From the NCBI GenBank assembly GCA_013398015.1, contig VZRR01010248.1, positions 62,001 to 126,000 on the forward strand: DNA of 64,000 nucleotides. Direction: 5' to 3'. This stretch comes from Oreocharis arfaki. Its lineage: Eukaryota > Chordata > Aves > Passeriformes > Paramythiidae. This document shows, piece after piece, positions 39,105-49,865 of the stretch (positions are counted from its first letter, which is position 1; every line of letters starts with the position of its first letter). The position numbers were made by a program, and so were the translations under genes. A model generated the notes under the pieces. It had not been told where the DNA came from. It saw only the letters and a program-made list of their open reading frames with translations, and did no database searches.

Positions 39105-42100
39105 CAGGATATCAACTAGGATGATCCTAGTGTTGCCTTCTGGAATTTTTAATCATTGAAACTCGGGGAATTCTGTTCAGAGATAAGTATAACTTCCTAA
39201 CAAAAGAAACATCCGCAAAAAAAGCCTTAACAAACTCCTGTGTTGGTGTTTCTAAATCATTCTAAGTAATTATTCATCGAAGTAATTATCAGGTTCTTTC
39301 ATATTTTGGACAATTTTTCATCCATTCATGACTGCTTTCGTTTTGGGCCTCCTTCTTCCGGATTTTATTTAAGCAGATACAGTGCTTCATTCTCTTACAG
39401 AGAGTGGCATTAGGACCCTGAAGCGAGAACTGATTCAATAAAAATTCAGTTTCACACAGATATTTGAGCTACTTCATTATATTTTAAGAGAACAGCAACA
39501 TATTTACTGACTATTTTCATTGAACATGGTCTATCTTGTTTTCCCAGGTTATTTTTAACAGCCCTTTTCTTTGCCTGTGTTTGCGATCCTTTTCATTTTG
39601 CTGTTAATTGCAAGTTTGAACGCAGGTGTATCATGATAAAAGTCATAATGAAGTTGGTTAAAATGCAATCATGAAAGTCCAGGGATTTTTTTTTTTTTTT
39701 AACTGTTCCAACAGTTTAATTATATAAGATCTCCTGGAAAGTGTAAACAGAGAACAGAATTTGACTGCATGCTTCATCAGCATTAGCTGGATTAGTTATC
39801 ATTTGTTGGATAGTTGCAGTGTTTGGAAGGTCTTGTGACCATGTGACAGTGTCAAACTGATGGCTGAAAGGTGGAGTTATCCATTACGTGGTGTGAGCGA
39901 GGCCCTCAGTTTGCTGCAGAAGTCTTCCCTATTGAGTGCAAAATAAAACAGAAAGTTTTTGAAAAGCCCTAACAATCTTACCATCATGTAGATGGAATTT
40001 AATAAATTATGTTGCTTTTGACGTTGAAACATTATATCAACATTTGTTATGGTCCTTAGGAAAGAATAAGTCCCATTGAATTTTTAATAACTAAGCTCTG
40101 ACAAAACACGGGTTGAATATTTTTGGATCCGTGAGCACCACAAGGTGTTATCTAAGCCAGGTATGCTTATTTTTTGTGTTGACAATGAATAAATCCTAAC
40201 AAGACCAGGAATTATCTGCGAATTTGCCAAAATCACTACCTGAATCCATAATCAGAAAAGATCGTTCTAGTGAAGTCCTGATAGCAATCATACTACATGT
40301 TTCTTTCAACACTTTTTGATAACATTACTTTTGCCCTTATGGTTTCTTGGGGGACATTTAATTTCAGGTTGTGTTGAAGGGACAAAATAATTGTGCAATA
40401 ATGGACGTTTTTGGTTGGGTCACTCTGTTCTTCATATTTTTATAACATATTGCAAATGGCCCAAAAGATTAACCTTAATGACCAAAACCACTGAAATGTA
40501 GGTAGCATATAATTACTTCATAGCCTGCAGCATATCATATCTGGTCCCAAATTTTTCTGTTAAACCCAGAGCAGCACAGAGTATTTCAACTGATTGTTTC
40601 CCTGCATCTAAAGCACCATAAGTCTTTAATCCTTTACAGGACAAGCTGTAACTGGAAGTCAGTTGTTACTCATATTTGGGGATATTTGGGTTTGGCAGCT
40701 GCACGTGTGTTATCTTTGTCCTGCTTTTGCATGGTCTTTCTGGTGACAATCAAAAGCCAGACAGATCACAAGAATTTCTATATCTTTCCACCAAACTGTC
40801 ATCTACAGTGATATCCCTGAGAGAGCATGGCTAGTGCCATGCAAACAGTGTCAGCCTATACATTTTGGGTATGTTGGGTATATTGTGATCCCCCTCCCTA
40901 ATCTTACTACAGGTCTTATTTTCACATATAGTTAATCAGATGGACCTCATTCTCTTCAAGTTCAGATGATATGCTAGCACCAAAAGGTTCTGAAATCTTA
41001 ACCTTCTTAAATTAAATAGTGATATTTAAGTGTCACTGACCTGAGTTCTGCTGAATTAACCCTTAGCAATGAAGTAAGACCAGAATCAATGTTCAACAGA
41101 TGAACAGGTTTCAATGAAGTTGTTCCTTCTCTGCATGGGAACTTCAGTGACCTTTTACCACTACATTTATTCATGCTTATTGTACTTTTTAAGTTTATAT
41201 TCAAGAAGTAGCAAATGTATTGGAATTACTTTCCAAATAGTTCCTACATTATTACCTTAATGTGTTGCTGACATTTTATTCCTTATAGAGAAAATGGCAA
41301 CCATCTTTTATGAGCAAACTGGGAGATAAACCTACTTTTTCTCATTCCTCGCAAATGCTGCAAAGATATCCCTCTTGTTAAGTATAATCATTAATATTAA
41401 AAGTCAGCTAGGTGCATAAATATCTTAGACTTTAATCCATCTACAGTAATTAAAATTTTATAAAATTGCTCTCTGTGTCTTTCTTGATTGATTACCTGTG
41501 ACTTTAAGCCACTCCAGAACTTTCATTAAGTATCTCACTTTTGATATGGAATATTTCACAAATGTGTTCAGCATATTATATTATACAAAAACTTCGGGAA
41601 CAGTTGCATTTAACAGCTATTATACCCACATGTTGTTTAATCTGAGCCAAGTTCCTTCAGGCACAGCTTAACTATCCCTTCTGCTCATATAGAAGCATCT
41701 GTGTGATGAATATGTGAGAGTATTTCATTGTGTGCTCTGCCAGTGGTTGTTCCTCAGAACTCTGCAACAACTTGCACTGTGGGCATCTGAAGTGATGTCT
41801 CTGCATATTTATGAATTCAGGTTTTTGAGAGTATCTGTTATTCAAAGAACACAACATAGCACTGTTAAATGTGTATTTTATACAGCACAGGAAATATGGC
41901 ATCTTAGTTACTATATCTGTAGGTTTGGTTATTATTCATTTTTAATTTCTTTTAAATATCAATTTGTACATTTTTTTCCTATATTGTATTAGTTCTATCC
42001 CTTTTTGTTATGTTCTTTTGCAGTGAAAAGAAAACTGGGTGTAGACCATGGCTGGGAGAAATTGGGTGAGAAGGATACAAATTCTGTAGGATATTGCTGT

Positions 42101-43209
42101 TTTCCCTGAGTCCAATCTTCTCATGCAGAAATTGGCAGTCATGAGTTATATCAATGTTCATTATCTGTACAATTCCCAACACAAATTCATTCTTCTGAAA
42201 ACTGTGCCACTTACTATGCGTTTCACATGACTGAAGCCAAGTAGCCACAAATAGCATCCTATTGTCCCTACTTTGAGAGGTAGTTATAGCACATGAAACT
42301 TGTTGGGTTTTAGCTTGAAACCCATTTAAATAAGTTCTAAATCTGTGAGTTCTATATCTTCTCTTCTCTAAACCCATCTGATTTTATTGTTATGTATTTT
42401 CACAAATTCTGATATTTTTTGCCAGTGGTATAGCAATATCAAATCAGTCTGTCTAGTTTATTATTACCATTTCAAAAAGTAGCTTAAAGAAAGGAAAACA
42501 CTATAATTTCCCATGATTGGAAGAACATAAATATTTTAGTGCCCATAGCTTCAAAGTTATGCAAGGGATTTCTTTGAATGTAGTTTGTTCCTTTGATATC
42601 AACACTACCAAGTACGCAAATAGAGATATCACAGAGCTGTGAAATCACACGGCTACAAGAGGTAAACACTTGTTTAAGAGCACATACTTGTTCTAAATGC
42701 TCGAGTAATTTACAGTCATTTCCTTTGTTTCTTTTAAGTGCTTATGTAACATGAGAAAATTTAGTCCCAGAATAACAAAATAAGGGAAAGAAGTTTTATT
42801 TCATCTTAAGACCAATGTCTTACCTCTACAGTTTTCAACACACTTTCGTAGTCAATGTATGAATTCAGATTCCTATTTTTAAGCATTGAAAATTGAATAT
42901 ACTGGCTTTTAGGAGTATTTGGAACACAGAAACTGCTATTCTAGTAACAGTGGTAAATGCTGCAGAATTTAAATATCTTACCCTGCACTGCAGATATTCT
43001 TGCAGTTTTCTTCCATGAAGGACCATTGCCTCCACCCTGTTGTGGTTGTGTAATGAAGTATGAACCTGCTTGCAGAGAAAACTTGCAATTACATCAGGAT
43101 TATTATTCCTGAAAATCCTTTGACTCTTGTTAAGTATATCTTTATCCTAGAATGAAGGGACATTGTACAGCACTGAACAGATATTGAAGCAGAGAGTGGG
43201 AAAGCAGGC

Positions 43210-43238
43210 AAAAAAAAAAAAAAAAAGAAAGAAAGAAG
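43210..43238 (+). repeat. A-run passing into (GAAA)n
   Basis: A run of about 17 A residues is followed by three GAAA-type units. Such tracts are common at old poly(A) tails, but no retro-copied gene is recognisable immediately upstream. Confidence 0.85.
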
Positions 43239-43418
43239 GGCGGTCTCACCATTGCCTGTGCTCTAACTGTATTTTAATAGAAGAGCAGAGCCTAGCAAGC
43301 TGTCAGTGTGGCACCTTTCATGAGTACATCTATAAATACACTTTAAAAAAATGACCATAAATCATCTTTTGTGTTCGAGAACATAAAGGGAAATTACAGT
43401 TTTTCCACTGACAAAAAC

Positions 43419-43437
43419 GGGGGCGGGGGGAGGGGGG
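43419..43437 (+). repeat. G-rich tract with quadruplex potential
   Basis: Three runs of five to six G separated by single bases (C, then A). It lies about 70 bases upstream of the strong 3' splice-site-like sequence at 43506. With only three long runs it is a possible but not classic G-quadruplex motif. Confidence 0.7.
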
Positions 43438-43506
43438 AAGTCATAGCTCTAAAGTCACCTCTACTCTTATTTTCCATTCTAATCTGGTCCGCTTTTCATT
43501 TTGCAG

Positions 43507-44072
43507 CTGAGCGATTGATTCAGTTAAGCATTAGTTTTCTTGGCTTGCTTGATATCAAAGACTTTAAGCATTTGCAGCCAAAGAGTGGATTCTTTGTCTG
43601 AGCAATCAAGGGTTGTATCAGGGGCTGTGACGCCTGTGAGGAGGGAGAGTAGCAAATCCACCAGTAACGAAGAAAACTTAGACGCACAAAAAATTGCTTC
43701 TACACAGCACAGAAACAAGAAGCTGCAATGATCTTGCTAATAGCTCTTTTTCTGCCCTCTTGACCTCAGCTGATTTTGATGTTAAGAAAGACTACCCTGA
43801 TAAAGCCTCAAAAGCTAACAGCCTTTCTGCTCACAGAGGGGATGCTATGTATTCCACTGCAGCAAAATCTCTCAGCTGTGTGGAGAAATAGCAACAGTGA
43901 TTGTAGGACTTGGCCCTTAACACCAACACATTGCACTCTGCCATTGCCAGCACTTATGATCAGTGATGAAGCGAGAATTTTAAAAATTAGAAAAACAATT
44001 TTGTTTCTGCTACCAGTAACATTTGCCAGGTCAAATGCTTGGATCCAAAGATATGCTTCCAAATCCTTGTGA
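43507..44072 (+). other. Possible disrupted coding exon (unrecognised)
   Basis: A long pyrimidine-rich stretch ends in 'cattttgcag' at 43506, an excellent 3' splice-site sequence. Downstream, plus-strand frames overlap in a staircase: one open to 43601, a second from 43528 to 43731, a third from 43682 to 43891, and a fourth from 43776 to 44072, each shifted by one base. The second reads as a hydrophilic Ser/Glu/Lys/Asn-rich stretch (for example 'RRESSKSTSNEENLDAQK'), and the third contains 'SALLTSADFDVKKDYPDK'. This could be a decayed exon with frameshifts, or chance open frames in a GC-richer interval. A donor-like 'gaag|gtgggc' follows at 44075. I do not recognise the protein family. Confidence 0.22.
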
Positions 44073-44189
44073 AGGTGGGCTGGTTTTGACCAGAGCAGAG
44101 TTCATTTTCTTCATGGCAACTTGTATGGAGGAAAGTGTTTTGGATTTGTGCTGAAAACAGCGCTGATAACACAGGAATGTTTTCATTAT

Positions 44190-44652
44190 TACTGAGCTTT
44201 GATCAGAGAGTCAAGGCCTTTTTCTGTGACCAGAGAGTGGGCTGGGGGTGCACAGGGAGTTGAAAGAGGGCATAGCCGGGACGGGTGACCCAAACTGACC
44301 AAAGGGGTATTCCATAACATACGTCATCAAGCTCAACATATAAAGTGCGATGAAGAAGGAAGGGGGGACATTTGGAGGGATGGAGTTGGTTTTCCCAAGT
44401 CACCGTTATGTGTAATGGGGCCCTGCTCTCCTGGAGATGGCTAAACACCTGTCTGCCCATGGGAAGCAGTGAGTTAATTCCTTGTTTTGCTTTGCTTGAG
44501 TGCACAGCTTTCAATTTCCCTATTAAACTGCCTTTAACTCAAGACATGAGTTTTCCCACTTTTACTTTTCCAGTTCTCCCTCCCATCCCACTGTGTGGGA
44601 GTGAGCCATTGGCTGCAGTGCTCAGCTGCCAGCCAGAGAGGCAACCATGACA
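44190..44652 (+). mobile_element. ERVL-type endogenous retrovirus LTR, 5'-truncated
   Basis: Non-coding LTR of the same family as 3509-4025. It has 'gtgacccaaactgaccaaag' and 'ggtattccataac', a TATA box (TATAAA at 44338-44343), an ATTAAA polyadenylation signal at 44522-44527 followed by 'ctgcctttaactcaaga', and the 3' end 'gcaaccatgaca' at 44641-44652 with a terminal CA. The first part of U3 is missing or unrecognisable before about 44190. No retroviral gene region adjoins it. Short frames inside (92-103 codons) are not genes. Confidence 0.85.
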
Positions 44653-44831
44653 AACGGACAAGATCTGGATAATATCAGTTCTGATATTTAGTCCCAAAAC
44701 CCAATTTTCAGAGAAACAAAATGGGTGTGTAGGCTGAATATGAAGGACAGTAGCTCTAACATGTCCGAAACTGACTGATGAAAGATCAAGGAATCTTTTT
44801 TTTGCTAAAGCACTCCTGAGAAAGTTGTTAT

Positions 44832-45835
44832 AATCATAGGATCATAGGGGTTGGAAAAGACATCCAAGATCATTAAGTCCAACCTTTGACCAACCTTTAC
44901 TATGCCAGCTAAACCACAGAACAAAGTGCCTTGTCCAGTCGTTTCTTGAACACCTCCAGGGATGGTCACTCTACCACCTCCCTGAGAAGCCCATTCCAAT
45001 GCCAGAGTCCCCTTTCACTGGAGAAATCCCTTTGGATAAATAACCTGAACCTCCCCTGGTACATCTCAAGATTATATCCTCTCATCCTGTTATTAGCTGC
45101 CTGAGAGACCCCAACCCCACGTGGCTCCACCTCCTTTCAGGCAGTTGTAGAGAGAGACAAGGTCTCCCCTGAGCCTCCTTTTCTCCAGGCTGTGTCCCCC
45201 TAGCTCCCTCAGCTGCTCCTCACTGGGCTTGTGCTCAAGACCCTTCCCCAGCTCTATTTTCTTCTCTGGACACACTCCAGCCCCTCAATGTCCTTCCTGT
45301 AATGAGGGGCCCAGAACTGATCCCAGGATTGGTGGCGTGGCCTCAGCAGTGCCCAGTACAGGGGACAGTCACTGCCCTGGTCCTGCTGCCACACCATTGC
45401 TGATACAGGCCAGGTGCCATTGGCATTCTTGGCCACTTGGGCACTGCTGGCTCATGTTCATCTACTTCTGACCAGCACCCCCAGGTCCTTTACAAGTTTC
45501 CTAGCCACTCTGCCCCCAGCCTGTAGCACTGCAGGGGGGGTTGTTGTGACCCAAGGGCAGGACTCAGCTCTTGGCATTTTTGAACCTCAGCCAACTGGCC
45601 TCAACCCATGGATCCAACCTGTCCTGGTCTCTCTGCAGACCCTTCCTGCCTTCCAGCAGATCAAAACTCCCACCCAACTTGGTGTCATCAGTGAACTTAC
45701 TGAGGACACACTCAATCCCCTCATCCAGGTCGTCAAAAAAGTTATTAAACAGGCTGGCCTCAGTACTGAACCTTGAAGAACCCCACTAGCAACCAGCCAC
45801 CAACTGGATGTAGCACCATTCACCACCAAAAGATA
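44832..45835 (-). mobile_element. CR1 LINE, longest copy in the window
   Basis: The minus-strand CR1 starts at 'aatcataggatcataggggt', with 'ggttggaaaagacatccaag' and 'ctccttttctccaggctgtg'. It extends further 5' than the other copies, through 'ggtgtcatcagtgaacttac' and 'aacaggctggcctcagtact'. It therefore covers about 1 kb of the element's 3' portion. Frames of 60-120 codons in it are repeat-derived and do not represent an intact reverse transcriptase. Confidence 0.93.
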
Positions 45836-48654
45836 CAGGCAGAAATTATTTAAGTCTCATTTTCATTAAAATATTCTAAGCACAGCTTAGAGCTTGGGAC
45901 AAAAATTTAATATATAAAAAAACTCAACAAAATAAAAAACCTCTTGAACACAAACAGATCTTTAGAAATTAAATTAAAACTTATGATTATCATGTGTCAC
46001 TGAAACATCAAAAATGGTACAGAATGGAGAAATTAATATATGTTTATAAAGGTCTGGAAAGAATACAGTAATGAAATGCTGAACCAGAGTTTAGAATACA
46101 CTTAGAATAAAAAAATACAGTCGAAGGCACATATAACCGTTTCAACTTCAGAACCAACATTATCCAGAACACGTGAAGACATTCTCAAAGGCAGCCAACA
46201 TTGGCACAAAAAACCCCAGAGGACTTGGTGAAGACTTGAATGAAAGAAAGGGATTAATTAAAATATGGTAAGAATTTGAGAGAATCTGACAAGCTTCCAC
46301 TCAAAAAATCATGTGTCGTCTGTACACATGGCAGCAAAATGAGAGCTCCCACAGCTGAGAAAACTATATCAAGGCTTTCCTATTGATATGGAGAGTCGCT
46401 AAAGTGGGAGCTGGCATATTCACCTTGCTGTTGAAAATCCTTGTGAGCTGTAACTATTGACACAAGTCTTTCCTTCGAGGATGTGATATCCCATAGAAAC
46501 ATTTCGAAAGCTCACATCTGGACCAAGCAGCACGACTTAGAGGGTTTTTCTTCTTCCTTACAAATTCGTTAATTTAATGTTAAAGAAACACATTCTGTGA
46601 CTGCTTTAATGGCTTTCAGCCATTTTTCTTCCTCTGAATTCTGTGTGCCTTCTATGAAGAGATAAGTTTCAGACATAGGAAAACTATAGACATGATTGTA
46701 TAATTCAGAAACAGGACCAACTGAGCATGAGACTACGAATGGATCCCTTAGACAAAGAGAATTCATTTTGCTTGTTCTCATAGCTCTCATATTGCACACA
46801 CAGAGAAATATATATGTATTGCTATGGGGATGTTTGTTATTTGTCAGGGGGAATATACCTGTCTGAGGGCATCTGTTCAGAAGGATTTGTGACTCCTGAT
46901 GATATTAACTAAGAAAGATCAGAAAAAATCAGAAAATACTTTTATACTTCCAGTCAGTTTACTGCAGCATGAGCATTTGACATTGCATAATATACCCAAC
47001 AATTTTAAGCCATTTTCATTTGCACTATATATCAGTAGCAATCTTACCAAGAGTAATGCCTGGAGTCAAGTTGCAGAATTTACAGCTAATACATCAGATG
47101 TGATTTCAGTGTGTGTCTGAGTTTTGAGGTGTGGGGAAATACAAAACTTGCCCAGAGCAGCAGGTGATCAGACTTCAGCGACAAGTAACAGGAAAACTTG
47201 CTAGAATCACCTTAGACTCAGTAGTCTCATATGGGCACACCAGCCACATGAAACTTGGACATAAAAAATGGGGAAAAGAAAATTTGAAAATAAAGAGAAA
47301 TTTTGAAGAAGGGAAAACTGTAGAAATGCAATATTGTTAAAGAGTGAATTATTTAGGAAGGAAATTATATTGAATCATTTCATATATGTATCTCTCAGGT
47401 GATCTGGGGCAGTACTTATCAGATAGAAGATGTAGGAAGCTTAGAAAGAAATAAAGCTGTGTCCTCTACTTGTGCAGGGTCACCTTACAGATTGTAAGAT
47501 TGACATTTGATTGTCATGATAATCTACAGCCGGGCTGTTATGCTAATTCCATTGTGTACATACCCATTTTCTCCTGCTTCAAATGATAACAAGTCTGGCA
47601 AAACAGTGCTTTATGACACTGGCTCGCAGATTGATTATATCTGAGCAGAAACTCCCATACTTTTAGCACCTGTGCAAAAATTTATGGACTTGCAAAACCA
47701 GAGGAACTCCACTGCCTCTGACTGGCTTCTTAAAGCTTACACTGAGCATCTGAAAGCTTATTGACAGAGAGGTGAGAGCAATAGTGCCAGTTCTCCTGCT
47801 CTTGGATAAAAAGAGAAGCACATTAACGAGCTCCTTTTTCTTTTGGCATGGTACTTTATTACAGAAAATAATGCACATTCCCAGACACTTGCCAAGAGGG
47901 GATACACAGCCCACTTCCCCACCTGCACCTACTGCTGAAAGTAGCTTTAAAACTCTAATGTGTCCTGACACTTCTGAGTACCCTGGGAGAGCAGAGCTGG
48001 CTTTCTCCAGTAATCCAGCCTGTTAGCAGGTGCTGCAAATCCGGAGGCAGATGTTAATTGATTCACACTGACAGCTTTGGCAGACTCTGCTTGTTAGCCT
48101 ACTCTGAGTGTAACTGCAGCCAAGAGTATCTCCCTGAGCAGAGGAGGGTTAAGTAGTCCTAGTGTGCTAATAAGACTTTGTCTTAGGAGGCAGATAAGCT
48201 TGTGCGTGTTTTCTGTTTTGGCCTATAGTGTAACTGGAGAGGGACTAAAGTGTGAGGAATATGCAGGTATGGGTGATGTCAAACCCTAGGTGACTTTGAG
48301 ATTATCCTTTCATGTAAAAACCCCTAAATTTTTTAGCTGTTTGCTTATCCTAGTTTTGGTTTATCTGTTACAGTGAAAGCATTTTGGATTAGAGCTATGT
48401 TTCTGCTAGATGTGGTGATTAATATTGACTCTGTCCTCCAGGAGCTGCAGTGAGGAGAGTTTCAGAATGGGTATTTATTCTCTGTTTGATGGAACTAAGT
48501 CTCTTCTGATTCCTTTTCCCTAGCCAATGTCACTAAAAAGTAAATAGTGGAATAAGATGTAAAAAATCTTTTCTCATGAAATGCTGAACACCTTGGGTGT
48601 TCTTGAAAAGACTGAGATTCCCTTTGTGTTGGGATCTGAGTTAGGAAATTATGC

Positions 48655-48713
48655 TGTTTTGGTTTTGTTTGGGGTGTTTGTTTGTTTGTTTTTGGTTTTT
48701 TGGAGTTTTTTTT
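48655..48713 (+). repeat. T/G-rich low-complexity tract
   Basis: Irregular 'gttt' and 'ggttttt' units, T and G on the plus strand, with a (TTTG)n core. Confidence 0.85.
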
Positions 48714-49846
48714 ATGAATGCAAAGAAGGAAATAGGAAAGTGTCAATACCAGTAGGCTTCTTTAAATGTCAGTCCTAAAATACCTGTGGTATGTAAAGGC
48801 TTGTTTTATATTAGACCAAATGTGATTTGAAGCTCTTTTTCAATTATAATGACTGTTGAAAAAAAACACTCAGGTCTTACAGCTTTGTATTTTGTTTTAT
48901 AAAACAGACGTCTTATGAAGCTGAAAGGATTCTTTTTAAGATATGTTGTACAATTTCTAAACATATAAACTAGTATTTCCCCAAGATACACAACTAAGGT
49001 CTGTGTTGAGACCTAAGGAAAAGAGCAGTCTAAGAATAGGCAGGACTCTATGCATCTGAGCAAAGACATTCACAAATGACAGTCCTCTTGGCCAGTGACA
49101 TTGTAGCTATTAAATGTTATGAAAATGAAATTACTGTGAAAAAGAAATAAGTTATTTTCAAGAAATAACTCAAAATCCATCATTTCATTTTGAAACACTG
49201 AGAAAGCAGGTTGGTTACTTTTGAAGGCAAGTATGGAGAAAACGTGATATTTTCACATTATACAAATGTTACAGAAAATAGGGACATTTTTGACATCCCA
49301 ACTGGAAACTTGGTAAAAATGGGAGTAGAAAGCAAAGTATTCTCTTTTCTGTCTCAGTTACTGGCACTGCATACTGATCTTGTACTGCTTGGTCTCTCTC
49401 TGCCTCTAAAACCTCTACAGTGCCAGCTATATTAAGCACTTGCTGTATTTTTCTGTTTACTTCGGACCCCACACCTTACACTCATTTTCTGGGTTAGTAG
49501 ATGGTGACCTGCTACATCACTACCCTCTACATCCATAGCAACAAATGTTGGTCTGTCTTTGTGTTTGGGGAAGGGAGTGAAGAGAGATGCCAGGCTGTTT
49601 AAGAAATCTTATACCATTGTTCAACAGAGATAAGTTTTTAATCCACTACAGGGAGGAAAAGGAGCGTTTATGTGATAGAGGATATACTGGCATGGTGAGA
49701 GAGGGAGATAACTGTTGAAAGAGCTGCCTGAAGGGACTTTTGTGCTTCCAAGTCATCCAGACCTAAAGAAGCATTTGAGGACTGTCTGTCCCTTAATTAA
49801 GGCAACAGCATGCAATAATTTAGCCTCTGAGAAGCCTGGTTTTGAA

Positions 49847-49865
49847 TTTTTTTTTTTTTTTTTTT
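49847..49865 (+). repeat. T19 homopolymer
   Basis: An uninterrupted run of 19 T. It could mark the poly(A) tail of an old minus-strand retrocopy, but no source gene is recognisable beside it. Confidence 0.9.

Larger units (their letters stand above)
37145..43506. other. Element-poor AT-rich sequence, no gene seen
   Basis: About 6.4 kb with no recognised CR1 or LTR. The longest frame is 132 codons on the minus strand (41979-42377), without recognisable domains, and such a length is expected by chance in this much AT-rich DNA. A T15 run lies at 39686-39700. A short inverted repeat at 39080-39104, an A-rich tract at 43210-43238 and a G-rich tract at 43419-43437 are listed separately. Confidence 0.5.

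Noticed and set aside
41979..42377. 132-codon minus-strand frame as a gene
   Set aside because: The length is within chance expectation for 64 kb of AT-rich DNA read in six frames, with no domain or exon signals.
45414..45829. Frames of 120 and 80 codons
   Set aside because: Both lie inside the long CR1 copy and match its non-coding 3' portion.
49211..49435. 75-codon plus-strand frame considered as an exon
   Set aside because: The sequence before it is purine-rich and a poor splice acceptor, and the possible donor ('cttg|gtaaaa') is weak.
49847..49865. T19 run as the tail of a processed pseudogene
   Set aside because: The adjacent sequence contains no recognisable coding or gene-derived segment, so it is listed only as a homopolymer.
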